From: Diphasiastrum complanatum
Taxonomy: Eukaryota; Streptophyta; Lycopodiopsida; Lycopodiales; Lycopodiaceae
Assembly (NCBI GenBank): GCA_029204225.1
Contig: CM055093.1
Coordinates: 1,345,699 to 1,409,698, forward strand
DNA: 64,000 nucleotides
Direction: 5' to 3'
Below, piece after piece: positions 34,673 through 46,630 of the stretch (positions are counted from its first letter, which is position 1; every line of letters begins with the position of its first letter). The notes below the pieces were generated by a model that searched no databases, was not told the origin of the DNA, and saw only the letters and a program-made list of their open reading frames with translations. A program made the translations under genes and the position numbers.

Positions 34673-35185
34673 AAACAATTTGCTCTTATTGGAAACAAAC
34701 AACAAGAAATTTAGCTGAAATAAACATACATGATTAGATTTGAGCAACTATTAATGACATCTTGCTTTCTATAAATCTTGAGATGAAATCCACAACACTG
34801 CACATATCAACACTACCTTTAGTAAAACACGATTCGCTTCGCATGACCTGAAGATTTACTCTGATTGGATCTCGGAAGCAGAAGCTGTCTGCAGAAAATG
34901 AGAATCAAGAACAATTTTAGAAGCCACTGAACCATTGCAAATTATCATTTTTACCCGAAACAATGCAGAAGAAAATGTTGATTATTTGTCACCACTGCAT
35001 AATAACATATATGTGCCTTGAAATTTCCAACCTTTTTCTACCATGACCACTAGTCTTCTTTTCAGGTGAATGTTCATGAAGAATTGCAACTTCTACAAAA
35101 CTCAAAGAAGAGTTTTTCCGACTCATGTACCAAGCTATATGAAAAAAGTCGTCTTCATCGTATTCTCCCACTGCAGACCAAGGAA
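34673..35185 (-). pseudogene. AP2 gene fragment (exons 5-6 region), copy 2
   Basis: This is the reverse-complement copy of about 30265-30775 of the intact gene, with introns. The exon starting TGGGA retains its CTGCAG acceptor and reads DEDDFFHIAWYMSRKNSSL. It stops where a copia LTR fragment starts at about 35190. The junction on the other side is identical to that of the copy at 24363. Confidence 0.85.
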
Positions 35186-35189
35186 CTGT

Positions 35190-35655
35190 GAAGAATTGAA
35201 ATAGATTATCTATGTTAGATATAGGGGTCTTATGTTTTTTACATCAAGCATCTAGGTGTAGGATGTTGATAGGAATAAATTTGGCATAGATGGCAAATTA
35301 TCCACTTCCACTTGTAATGCCACTATTGATCCAAAATAGAGTAAGAGACTAAACATGTCCCAATTAGAGTGCAGACAAGTGTAAAGCTTTTGTTTGATGA
35401 ATTCCAAGAGGTCCAATAGGATTTAGAGGTGGAACCTTGTGAGGTCAATAGGAAATTGAGGTGTGCTTGAATATAGTCCAATAGAATTAAGAGGTGCATG
35501 GATCAATGATCCAATAGGATCAAGAGGTTAAAAAATATGGTCCAATCATAGTTAAGCATAGTGGTAGCTCGTGGATCTACTAGTATCATTGTACTCCTCA
35601 TTTTGAAACTAATTGATTTGGTGATTTCATGGATTTTGTGAGTTATTGGATTTCT
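35190..35655 (+). repeat. copia LTR fragment, plus orientation
   Basis: It is the reverse complement of the LTR at 40761-41555 (shared TTTAGGTGTAGGATGTTGATAGG-type and CCAATAG-rich segments), but incomplete. It breaks off at GGATTTCTAG next to the hairpin-module end AGTACAATTTGCTC. Confidence 0.65.
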
Positions 35656-36165
35656 AGTACAATTTGCTCAACTTGGGCTTTGCGAGGGTTAGTTTGCATC
35701 ATACGTAAGTTTGTTGTGCAATGTCATTATGAACCATCGTCGACCTAGTTGATAGACACAAAACATCAAAATTGACTCGAGAGAGGGTTAAAACCATGTG
35801 AAGCATCATTATTTATAGTACTTCTGCGGGGCTTGTTCTTTGGTGAAGGTTTAACCCCCATCGAAGCTCTATTTACTTATTGACCCTTCAAGAAGATTTT
35901 GAGATCTTGTTTCATAGTACTCTATATGTTTTGTAGTTTTTTTCCCATAATTGCCAAAGAAGCAATTTGTCTAATATATAAGTTTGAAATTCAACTCATT
36001 TTGCACAAATGCTAGTGAAGCTCATACACGTACTTTTTATGAATTTTTCTTGAAACTGAAAACCAAAATTTATGCACTTATTTCCAACCTTATGTATATA
36101 TACACTCCATCATGTGTAAACAAGTTTAGTCCTTCGAGCATTATTCTAGTTCTACTGACACCGTC
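35656..36165 (+). repeat. Hairpin module fragment, plus orientation
   Basis: It is a copy of the first half of the long-form module at 31411-31900, including the start of the segment missing from short forms (TATATATACACTCC). It ends at about 36165, before the hairpins. Confidence 0.75.
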
Positions 36166-36229
36166 TGAAATCCTTCACACGTTATTGAATAGAACAAAGG
36201 TTTTCAAGGCTTGACTAGACTCTAAATAA

Positions 36230-36885
36230 CAGTGTGCCAATCTCTACCTCTTGCGCAGGATCTTATCACTCCTATCAATAATTTTGCATTGATCAAATTC
36301 GAATTCCACCTTATGACCTAAATCTGTAATTCTACTTACTGATAACAGATTTGTAGAGAGTTTAGAAACATATAAGACTTTTAATAGTAATTTGAATTGA
36401 TCATGCTGGAATCGCGATCTTATAGTACCTTCACCTTGAATAGTGTGAGTACTATTGTCACCAAGATCAACACATTTCTTCATGCTGTAAGGCGTGTAGG
36501 AGTTGAAGATCTCGTGTTGATTGGTCATGTGTTGAGTTGTTCCATAATAAAAAAACCATGAATCATCCAAAACTGCGCTTTGATCTTTGACCATGAATGC
36601 ACCTTCGTCCACTTCGACCTGGGAGATGATGAAACTGTGTTTGCTTATTCTTCAAATTGCTTGGCTACATTCTTCGCTTGGAGAATTCGACAATCCTTGA
36701 TCTCATGGTTATTACGCTTGCAATATCTACAAAACATTTTCTTCTTTGATTATGGATCTGATGATTGTGCTTGACTTTGAGTCTGTTTCTGATTCGTTGC
36801 AGCCTTCTTGGAGCTTTTCTACTTCTGTCGCTTAGAGCCTTTGTTGACATATAGAGCCAGAGAGGAGGAAGTAGCCGGAGTGTCT
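36230..36885 (-). pseudogene. Ty1/copia gag-end and protease fragment
   Basis: On the minus strand, a zinc knuckle (FCRYCKRNNHEIKDC, near 36740-36695) is followed by the protease region: WFFYYGTTQHM, where the family has a DSGAT-type active site, so the catalytic aspartate is lost. Then come LGDNSTHTIQGEGT and VLYVSKLSTNLLSVSRI, typical of copia protease and pre-integrase sequence. It is a fragment with frameshifts, cut on both sides by repeat modules. Confidence 0.85.
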
Positions 36886-36886
36886 C

Positions 36887-37752
36887 GACTCTATCTAGAT
36901 TCCGGATTCCATGTGAATTATCCACACATGGATAATCCACACAATTGTTTTTGACAAAAAAAAAACCTTTGGCGCGAACCAAAATGTGGTTCGCTCCTAA
37001 ATTAGAGATCGACTTTCTTTTTTCTGTTGTGTGAGAGAGAGAGGAAAACAGAGTATAGATGAGAGTGAGGATGAGATGGGGATGAATGTGAGTAGGAAGA
37101 TTGACAGTGTTTAGTTTTTAGTTCATTGATGGATGTTAATAGTATTGTCACTCTGTAATAATTGGAAATTTTTGGCAATTATTATGTAATCCTCTATGAC
37201 TTTAGTGGCAAATTGGGATCGAATGCCACCAGGCCAAAAATTGTCCCACTTCATTATTATTCTTCCTAAAAACACCAAATCATGTGCAGATGTTGGAAAT
37301 TGTTTCATGGTTGGATCTGGAGAATTTGTGCATTGCTCCACAAAAGAAGTGCATAAGTTTTGGTTTTTAGTTTCAAGCAAAATTCATAAAAAGTACATGT
37401 ATGAGCTTCACTAGCATTTGTGCAAAATGAGTCGAATTTCAAACTTATATATTAGACAAATTGCTTCTTTGGCAATTATGGGAAAAAAACTACAACACAT
37501 ATAGAGTACTATGGAACAAGATCTCAAAATCAATAAGTAACTAGAGCTTCGATGAGGGTTGAACCTTCACCAAAGAACAACCCCCGCATAAGTACTATAA
37601 ATAATCATGCTTCACATGGTTTTAACCCTCTCTCAAGTCAATTTTGATGTTTTGTGTCTATCAACTAGGTCGACGATGGTTCATAATGACATTGCAAAGC
37701 AAACTTACGTATGATGCAAACTAACCCGCACAAAGCTCAAGTTAAGCAGATT
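36887..37752 (-). repeat. Hairpin module, short form
   Basis: It begins CTCTATCTAGATTCCGG after unrelated copia sequence, which defines the outer limit of the hairpin end. The short frame is open at 37123-37380 (minus, 85 codons). It ends at GCAGATTGTACT. Confidence 0.8.
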
Positions 37753-38380
37753 GTACTATTTTGAATCAATGGTAAACTTTGCAAAGATTGGTTTGACTAT
37801 TTTATTTAAAAAATAGCAATTCTGGTAATTTTTAGTCTCTTCATGTTGAATTTTAAATTATTTCACAAAATGTAACTATTTTGAACTTTTTTTTTTATGC
37901 TTTTTTTTATACATACATACATATGTATGTATAGTTATTGTGTTTTGCAGAGAAAATAGATAATTAACTATTGGATAACAACAAAGTAAAGAATGAAATA
38001 GATAGAAAAAAACAAGGTGTTGATTTAGAAATAAGTTTAGGCCGCCAATGCTTTTGTAACTGACTGTCATTTAATAGAGCATTAAAGCACTCTCTATCTA
38101 AACATTTCAAAAATAGCACTCCTAAAAACAAGATGTCTGACATCATAAGAACTTATGTTGTAAACTTCAATTTCCTTGTAAACAACTTCATCTTATCATA
38201 AATAACAAATCTCCAACTTTATGATCTTTTCTATTCAATCTTCGATCATGCCAAGCCTTACGCCATACATTTTTCATGACTAATGCATCAACACAAAAAC
38301 TACCACCACTCAACTTTCACTAGATTTTTTAATATTTCAAAAGTCTACTAATATGGATTTGAATAAATCTCTATCTCTGA
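37753..38380 (-). repeat. IntC repeat module, copy 3
   Basis: It follows the hairpin module in tandem, as at 33131-34672. At its end it reads CTCTATCTCTGATGCC, continuing into different sequence with no hairpin. It forms the outer left arm of the 2-kb palindrome. Confidence 0.8.
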
Positions 38381-38566
38381 TGCCTTAGTAAGCATAACCA
38401 ATAACTTCGAGAACCACTTCGGAGGATAATTCCATTACCAAGAACAAAAAATAGAGAGACACTACCAAAAAGATAGAAAAAAAAACACAACACTACATAG
38501 GGTTGGAATTTTTAATTAGCATTTACCTCTTTCCTTTCAAGATTCAATCCTTGGAAGTACAATTGA

Positions 38567-38597
<31 letters not shown>

Positions 38598-38711
38598 CTT
38601 TTCTGTGTTTATATGTATTTATATATTTATTAGTGTATGTGTGTGTGTGTGTATCAACTAAATCAAAGGTATCTAAAATGTCAGCTAATAACTTTACTTG
38701 GCTCATTATGT

Positions 38712-38768
<57 letters not shown>

Positions 38769-39589
38769 AAATAATTTGGAGTTTCTTAGACTAATTTGTT
38801 AGCATACATGCACAATAGGAGTCATGTCTGCTAAGGGCTAAATATTACTCCTTGAACCTAATGGAATCACCATGCTTAATACCATTTCTCACAATTACCT
38901 AGAATCGAAGAAAAATAACACAAACATAACTATTTGAAGAGTTATGAGCATTTGATAACAAGGTATGATTTGCCAAGCTTCTAGAAAAAATCCAACATTT
39001 GCAAAGTATTGGTCATTGCAAATGTTGGACTTTTTCTAGAAGCTTGGCAAATCATACGTTGTTATCAAATTCTCATAGCTCTTCAAATAGTTATGTTTGT
39101 GTTATTTTGCTTCGATTCTAGGTAATTGTGAAAAATGGTATTGAGCATGGTGATTCCATTAGGTTCAAGGAGTAATATTTAGCACTTAGCAGACATGACT
39201 CCTATTGTGCATGTATGCTAACAAATTAGTCTAAGAAACTCCAAATTATTTGAGAGATAGAGAGAGAGAGAGATCCACATAATGAGCCAAGTAAAATTAT
39301 TAGTTGACATTTTAGCTACCTTTGATTCAGTTGATACACACACACACACATACACTAATAAATATATAAATATATATAAACAAAAAAAAGTCCACACACA
39401 CACACACACACACATTCAATTGTACTTCCAAGGATTGAATCTTGAAAGGAAAGAGCTAAATCCTAATTAAAAATTCCAACCCTATGTAGTGTTGTGTTTT
39501 TTTTTCTAGTGTCTCTCTATTTTTTGTTCTTGGTGAGCAAGTATCCTCCGAAGTGGTTCTAGAAGCTCTTTATCATCCTTATTAAGGCA
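38381..39589. repeat. Core of a 2-kb inverted repeat with microsatellites
   Basis: The left arm (to 39004) and right arm (from 39016) are inverted copies separated by only 11 bases. With the flanking IntC modules, each arm is about 1 kb (37990-39004 and 39016-40008). The core derives from the 3' flank of the AP2 gene. It carries (TG)n at about 38565-38595, (TC)n at about 38715-38764, and shorter partners (AG, AC) in the right arm. Reading frames rich in RE or SL repeats here are microsatellite artefacts. Confidence 0.85.
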
Positions 39590-40004
39590 TCAGAGATAGA
39601 GATTTATTCAAATCCATATTAGTAGACTGTTGAAATATTAAAAAATCTAGCGAAAGTTGATTGGTGGTAGTTTTTTGTGTTAATGCGTTAGTCATGAAAA
39701 ATGTATGGCGTAAGGCTTGGCATGATCGAAGATTGAATAGAAAAGATCATAAAGTTGGAGATATGGTATTTATGATAAGATGAAGTTGTTTATAGGGAAA
39801 TTGACGTTTACAACATAAGTTCTTATCATGTCAGACATCTTGTTTTTAGGAGTGCTTTTTTTGAAATGTTTAGATAGAGAGTGCTCTAATGCTCTACTTA
39901 ATGATAGTCAATTACAAAAGCATTGGCAGCCTAAAATTATTTCTACATCAGCACCTTGTTTTTTTCTACTTGTTTCATTCTTTACTTTGTTGTTTTTCAT
40001 TCTG
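39590..40004 (+). repeat. IntC repeat module, copy 4 (inverted, partial)
   Basis: It is the mirror copy of 37990-38380. It breaks off inside the module at TTTTTCATTCTGG, where a hairpin end is fused. Confidence 0.8.
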
Positions 40005-40757
40005 GATTCCGCGTGGATTATCCACGCCTGGATAATCCACACAAATTTTTTTGACCAAAAAAAAGCCTTTGGCACAAACGAAAATGTGTTTCGCTCCTAA
40101 ATTAGAGATCGACTTTTTTTTTTTCCGTTGTGTGAGAGAGAGAGAAAAACAGAGTATAGATGAGAGTGAGGATGAGATGGGGATGAATGTGAGTGAGAAT
40201 ATTGATAGTGTTTAGTTTTTAGTTCATTGATGGATGTTAATAGTATTGTCACTCTGTAATAATTGGAAATTTTTGGCAATTATTATGTAATCCTCTAGGA
40301 CTTTGGTGGAAAATTGGGATCGAATGCCACTAGGCCAAAAATTGTCCCACTTCATTATTATTCTTCCTAAAAACAGCAAATCATGTGTAGATGTTGGAAA
40401 TTGTTTGATTGATGGATCTGGAGAATCTGTGCATTGCTCCACAAAGGAAGTGCATAAATTTTGGTTTTCAGTTTCAAGCAAAATTCATAAAAAGTACGTG
40501 TATGAGCTTCACTAGCATTTGTGCAAAATGAGTCGAATTTCAAACTTATATATTAGCCAAATTGCTTCTTTGGCAATTATGGGAGAAAACTACAAAACAT
40601 ACAAAGTACTATGGAACAAGATCTCAAAATCTACTTGAAGGGTCAATAAGTAACTAGAGCTTCGATGAGGGTTGAACCTTCACCAAAGAACAACTCCCGC
40701 ATAACTACTAGAAATAATCATGCTTCACATGGTTTTAACCCTCTCTCGAGTGAATTT
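40005..40757 (-). repeat. Hairpin module, short form
   Basis: It starts with an imperfect hairpin (CCACGCCTGGAT loop). The short frame is open at 40224-40481 (85 codons). It ends inside the module at 40757, where a copia LTR starts. Confidence 0.8.
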
Positions 40758-41555
40758 TGTTCAATTTCACACGTGTGGATTGTCCACTACATGTACTTGT
40801 GATCTCCTAAGGTGTGTAGATGCACCAAGATCAAGACTAGATTGAGATTCAAGATGTATCTTTGATTCTATGGCAAAAACAAACTACTACATGCATTCAA
40901 TCACTTCCAACTCTCACTCACACATGTGGGAAGTGTTCCAAAAGTATTCTAAGTAAAAACAAGCTGCTCTCCTCGGGTATAGAGAGAAAAACCATCAAGA
41001 GCTCTCGGGTAGAGAGAGAAAGCTAGAAATTCAATGACACTCAAAATCCACTCAATCTCAAAATCAATTAGATCCAAAAGGAGGAGTACAATGATACTAA
41101 TAGATTCATGAGCTAACACTATGCTTAACTATGATTGGATCACACTTTGCCACCTCTTAATCCTATTGGACCATTGATCCATGCACCTCTAAATTCTATT
41201 AGACTATATTCAAGCACACCTCAATTTTCTATTGGACCTCACAAGGTTCCACCTCTAAATCCTCTTAAGCTTCATCAAACAAAAGCATGACACTTGTCTA
41301 CACTCTAATTGGAACAAGTTTGGCTCTATTTTGGCTCAATAGTGGCATTACAAGTGGAAATGGATAATTTGCCATCTATGCCAAATTTGACCCTATCAAC
41401 ATCCTACACCTAAATGCTTGACTATGAGATTGTATGAGACCCCTATATCAAACGTGAGAACATCCTCCACACATGTGAGATTCACTTACAAACTTCTATC
41501 ATAAAAAATACCAAGCTAGATTTTTTCCAATTTCTCACACTCCTCCTCAAAAAAT
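40758..41555 (-). repeat. copia LTR (minus), second family
   Basis: On the minus strand it starts at about 41555 with TGTGAGAAATTGG and ends near 40758. The first 90 bases recur at 42775-42865, the other side of the internal fragment. This gives an LTR-internal-LTR layout in which the 5' LTR is mostly lost. Confidence 0.65.
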
Positions 41556-42774
41556 AGCTTAGAAAGGTACTAGATCACTTGAGAAGTTTGTAAATCTTTT
41601 TGAGTGGATCCTTTGGTATGCATAAGAAGTGAAGATCAGCCAAGGGATCCATCATAGCAGCACCCTCACCATATCCATGATAAGATCTCTTTGGTAGAGA
41701 TATCTTGCCAATGCCTTTGAAGAGTGCTCCACCAATATGCCACTATTATCATGGGCTTCCTACATGCTTGATGATGATCTTTGCCTTGAAAGTTCCACTT
41801 GCATGATGGATGCACCATAAATAGAGAAATCTGAGGCTTCCAAGCCTCATAAGGATCATGGAGATCAAGATCATAAGATGTGAAACAATGATGATTATCA
41901 AGATTATGCTTTCTAGCTTGACTAGTCCACATACAATGAACTATATCCATGATGGATCTAATCTTGAAATCAAAGACCATCTTGATCCTTTTTAGGCTAG
42001 TTACTCTCTCAAGGATGTAAGTGTCCACTTTGGATGCTTCACTTAATCTCAAGAGGAGTTTACACTAACTTTGAGATCCAAAAAATTCAATGAAGCAAGA
42101 TAGCATTTCAAGCAAAGGAAGAGAAGCATATATGAATGTGTTCTAGTAGATACAACATGAAAGATGCCCCTCTTTGCCATGTAAGGTGAGCCATAAAGAC
42201 TCGGCCATGCATCTTGAAGATCTTCTTGAAATCATATGAAGAAGAAACTCCTCCTCACACATTGGCCCCATCATAACTTGAATACCTTCAAAAAGGATAA
42301 CTTGTGATGCTTCTTGAGAACCCTTGATCTCGGCCACTTCCAAGATTGAATCTTCATGCAATATGACATCTCTATTCACGATCACATTTGAAATAGAGAG
42401 TGTAAAGACACTAAAGGCCTCCTTGATGGATGAGTATCCAATCATGATCCATGAGCTTGGATCATCCTTCCTTCTTGTTTCCAAGGGAATATATGCAAAG
42501 CAAGCACTACCAAGTTCACTAACGTGATCAACCTTAGGCTTCATCTTGAATAAAACTTCATATGGTGCTATTCCTTCAAGAGCTCCAATACTCCTCAAAG
42601 CTTTGATCTTCAATGAGAATTTCTTCTCAACATATGCTTTGAATAATAAGGAATAATCATACACCATAATACTTGAAGAGAGAAGATATGTGCATCTTGT
42701 GTAATCCTCCTCCTTTAAAATATTGGAAATATAAGAAACATGAAGAGAGTTTGCACTCTCAACTTTACCATTCT
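41556..42774 (-). pseudogene. copia integrase C-terminal fragment
   Basis: The minus strand at 42620-42320 reads APYEVLFKMKPKVDHV, then IMIGYSSIKEAF and NVIVNRDVILHEDS. This is the integrase end of a copia polyprotein (usual form GYS...KAY...SRDVxFDE). Downstream sequence (41556-42140) has an open stretch I cannot assign. RT and RNase H are absent. The element is internally deleted. Confidence 0.75.
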
Positions 42775-42865
42775 CCACACGTGGGAACATCCTCCACACA
42801 TGTGAGATTCACTTATAAACTTCTATCATAAAAAATATCCAAGCTAGATTTTTGCCAATTTCTCA
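42775..42865 (-). repeat. copia LTR start fragment
   Basis: It holds about 90 bases matching the start of the LTR at 41555, abutting a hairpin-module fragment. Confidence 0.65.
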
Positions 42866-43603
42866 CAATTTTTGATGTTTTGTGTCTATCAACTAGGTCG
42901 ACGATGGGTCATAATGACATTGCACAGCAAACTTACATATGATGCAAACTAACCCTCACAAAGCTCAAGTTAAGCAGATTATACTATTCTAAATCAATGG
43001 TAAACTTTCCAAAGATTGGTTTGACTATTTTATTTAAAAAATAGCAATTCTGGTAATTTCTAGTCTCTTCATGTTTAATTTTAAATTGTTTTATAGAATG
43101 TAACTATTTTGAACTTTTTATTTTATGCTTTTTTTTATACATACATACATATGTATGTATAGTTATTGTGTTTTTCAGGATAAATAGATAATTAACTATT
43201 GGATAACAACAAAGTAAAGAATGAAATAGATAGAAAAAAACATGGCGCTGATTTAGAAATAAGTTTAGGCTGCCAATGCTTTTGTAACTGACTGTCATTA
43301 AATAGAGCATTAAAGCACTCTCTATCTAAACATTTCAAAAATAACACTCCTAAAAACAAGATGTCTGACACGATAAGAACTTATGCTGTAAACTTCAATT
43401 TCCCTGTAGATAACTTCATCTTATCATAAATACCAAATCTCCAACTTTATGATCTTTTCTATTCAATCTTCGATCATGCCAAGCCTTACGCCATACATTT
43501 TGCATAACTAACGCATCAACACAAAAACTACCACGAATCAACTTTCGCTAGATTTTTTAATATTTCAACAGTCTACTAATATGGATTTGAATAAATCTCT
43601 ATC
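42866..43603 (-). repeat. Hairpin-module tail plus IntC module, copy 5
   Basis: The first about 100 bases are the distal end of a hairpin module. From 42969 it is a complete IntC module with the ATACATACATATGTATGTAT palindrome near 43137. It joins the next hairpin module in tandem. Confidence 0.8.
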
Positions 43604-44356
43604 TAGATTCTGGATTCCGCGTGGATTATCCACGCATGGATAATCCACACAAATTTTTTTGACCAAAAAAAAAACCTTTGGCACGAACCAAAATGTGATT
43701 CGCTCCTGAATTAGAGATCGACTTTCTTTTTTTCGTTGTGTGTGAGAGAGAGAAAAACAGAGTATAGATGAGAGTGAGGATGAGATGGAGATGAATGTGA
43801 GCGAGAAGATTGATAGTGTTTAGTTTCTAGTTCATTGATGGATGTTAACAGTATTGTCACTCTGTAATAATTGGAAATTTTCGGCAATATTATGTAATCC
43901 TCTAGGACTTTGGTGGCAAATTGGGATCGAATGCCAATTGGGATCGAGTGGATCAATTTTGGTTTTTAGTTTCAAGCAAAATTCATAAAAAGTACGTGTA
44001 TGAGCTTCACTAGCATTTGTGCAAAATGAGTCACATTTCAAAGTTATATATTAGACAAATTGTTTCGTTGGCAATTATGGGAAAAAAACTACAAAACATA
44101 CAGAGTACTATGGAACAAGATCTAAAAATCTTCTTGAAGGGTCAATAAGTAACTAGAGCTTCGATGAGGGTTGAACCTTCACCAAAGAACAACCCCCTCA
44201 TAAGGACTACAAATAATCATGCTTCACAAGGTTTTAACCCTCTCTCGAGTCAATTTTCATGTTTTGTGTCTATCAACTAGGTCGACGATGGTTCATAATG
44301 ACATTGCACAACAAACTTACGTATGATGCAAACTAACCCTCGCAAAGCTCAAGTTA
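43604..44356 (-). repeat. Hairpin module with internal deletion
   Basis: Near 43935-43965 the sequence GGGATCGA appears twice and the central part of the short open frame is missing. This is a deletion between short repeats. Otherwise it matches the short form. Confidence 0.8.
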
Positions 44357-44985
44357 AGCAGATTGTACTATTTTGAATCAATGGTAAACTTTGCAAATAT
44401 TGGTTTGACTATTTTATTTAAAAGATAGCAATTCTGGTAATTTCTAGTCTCTTCATGTTTAATTTTAAATTGTTTTACAAAATGTAACTATTTTGAACTT
44501 TTTATTTTATGCTTTTTTTTGGTACATACATATGTATGTATAGTTATTGTGTTTTTCAGAGAAAATAGAGAATTAACTATTGGAAAACAACAAAGTAAAG
44601 AATGAAATAGATAGAAAAAAACATGGTGCTGATTTAGAAATAAGTTCAGGCTGCCAATGCTTTCGTAATTGACTGTCATTAAATAGAGCATTAAAGCACT
44701 CTCTATCTAAACATTTCAAAAATAACACTCCTAAAAACAAGATGTCTAACATGGTAAGAACTTCTGCTATAAATTTCAATTTCCCTGCAGACAACTTCAT
44801 CTTATCATAAATACCAAATCTCCAACTTCATGATCTTTTATATTCAATCTTCGATCATGCCAAGCCTTATGCCATACATTTTTCATGACTAACGCATCAA
44901 CACAAAAACTACCACCAATCAACTTTCGCTAGATTTTTTAACATTTCAACAGTCTACTAATATGGATTTGAATAAATCTCTATCT
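44357..44985 (-). repeat. IntC repeat module, copy 6
   Basis: This copy keeps a longer open minus-strand frame (44573-44800) reading LSAGKLKFIAEVLT, LFLGVLFLKCLDREC and NDSQLRKHWQPEL. This is the best support that the module descends from a gypsy integrase C-terminus. The expected position of a chromodomain is not reached. Confidence 0.7.
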
Positions 44986-45499
44986 AGATTCTTCCTAGAA
45001 ACACCAAATAATGTGTAGATGTTGGAAATTGTTTGATGGTTGGATCTGGAGAATCTGTGCATTGCTCCACAAAAGAAATGCATAAATTTTGGTTTTCAGT
45101 TTCAAGCAAAATTCATAAAAAGTACGTGTACGAGCTTCACTAGCATTTGTGCAAAATGAGTCGAATTTCAAACTTATATATTAGACAAATTGCTTCTTTG
45201 GCAAGTATGGAAAAAAAACTACAAAACATACAGAGTACTATGGAACAAGATCTCAAAATCTTCTTGAAGGGTCAATAAGTAAGTAGAGCTTCGATGAGGG
45301 TTGAAACTTCACCAAAGAACAACCCCCGCATAAGGACTACAAATAATCATGCTTCACATGGTTTTAACCCTCTCTCAAGTCAATTTTCATGTTTTGTGTC
45401 TATAAACTAGGTCGACGATGGTTCATAATGACATTGCACAGCAAACTTACGTATGATGCAAACTAACCCTTGCAAAGCTCAAGTTAAGCAGATTGTACT
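44986..45499 (-). repeat. Hairpin module lacking its hairpins
   Basis: It joins the IntC module through ATCTAGATTC directly to TTCCTAGAAACACC, so the hairpins and the short frame's 3' half are deleted. It ends at GCAGATTGTACT, where gypsy integrase sequence begins without a gap. Confidence 0.8.
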
Positions 45500-46630
45500 T
45501 CATCCCTTGCCTATTCCTGAAGCACCCTGGGAACATATTACCATGGACTTTATCTCTGGGTTCCCTAAAACCAAAAATGGAAATGAGATGATATGGACTA
45601 TCATTGATAGATTTAGCAAACAGGCACATTTTATTCCCTGTAAGTAAAAGCTTAAAGGACCCGAAGCTGCTCATTTGTTTATTCGTCACATCTTTAGGTT
45701 GCATGGACTACCCAAAAGTATAGTGTCGGATTGGGATACGAGATTTACTAGCAACTTTTGGAGAGCCCTTTTTGATAATCTAGAGTCAACCCTTAAATTC
45801 TCTTCTTCCTTTCACCTCCAGACTGATGGTCAAAGTGAAATTACTAATCGAACCATCATAGATTTGTTGAGAAATTATGTAAGTGATTAGAAGACTCAAT
45901 GGGAACACTATCTTCCTATTCTAGAATTTGCTTACAATAACATCGTTTGTTCTTCTACTGGCAAAGCACCTTTTGAAGTAATGTATGGAAAACCAATTGT
46001 GCCTCCTGTATTAAGGACTAAAGAAAAGACATTTGCCTCAGATGAATTTGTGCAAGATTATCAAGACACCTTTTCAAAGGTTCAACAATCCATTGTAAAT
46101 GCACAACAGAAACAACAGAAAAGTGCAAATATGCGTCAGTGGGCAATCAAGTGTGAAGAAGGAGAACTAGTTCTCCTAAAATTTGAAAAGAAAAGACTCA
46201 GGAAAAAGAAGGACAGCATAAAAGTCTACCCAAAACTAGCCAAAAGTATTATGGACCTTTTAAAGTCAAGAAAGTAATCAATGAAGTTACATGTGAGCTT
46301 GACTTACCTGTTACTTGGAAAATCCATAACAAATTCCATGTAAGCTTGCTAAAGAAATTCAATGGTCCGGAACCAAAAGGGTTTTCAGATTCTGAACCAC
46401 CAGAAGTTCAACGAACCGAAGAAATCCTTCAACCTGAGCAGATAATGATGCACGAGACAAGAACTGGAAGAAAAGGGATAACTTCTACATTATACCTCCT
46501 CAAATTTAAGAACTATCCTACTACGGATGCAAGATGGATGGAAGAAGAATTCTTGCAACAGTATCCAAAAATTTTAAATGTTTATTTGAGAAATGTCCAT
46601 TCAGGACAACGCTTAATGCGTCGGAGGGAA
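45500..46630 (+). pseudogene. Ty3/gypsy integrase and chromodomain tail (left copy)
   Basis: It starts inside the integrase: LHPLPIPEAPWEHITMDFIS, DRFSKQAHFIP, then GLPKSIVSDWDTRF and QTDGQSEITNRT. It continues through LEFAYNN and APFEVMYGKP. Stops occur at 45646 and 45888, and there is a frameshift near 46270. The last part (46346-46645) has PEQIMMHETRTGRK, YLLKFKNYPTTDARWMEEE, a chromodomain-like tail as in chromoviruses. It lies directly before an LTR and so forms the 3' end of an element whose 5' part was lost at 45499. Confidence 0.85.

Noticed and set aside
38512-38794. Open frames made of RE/LS and THTH/CV repeats on both strands
   Set aside because: They are translations of (TC)n and (TG)n microsatellites in the arm of an inverted repeat. 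The same holds for 39218-39470.
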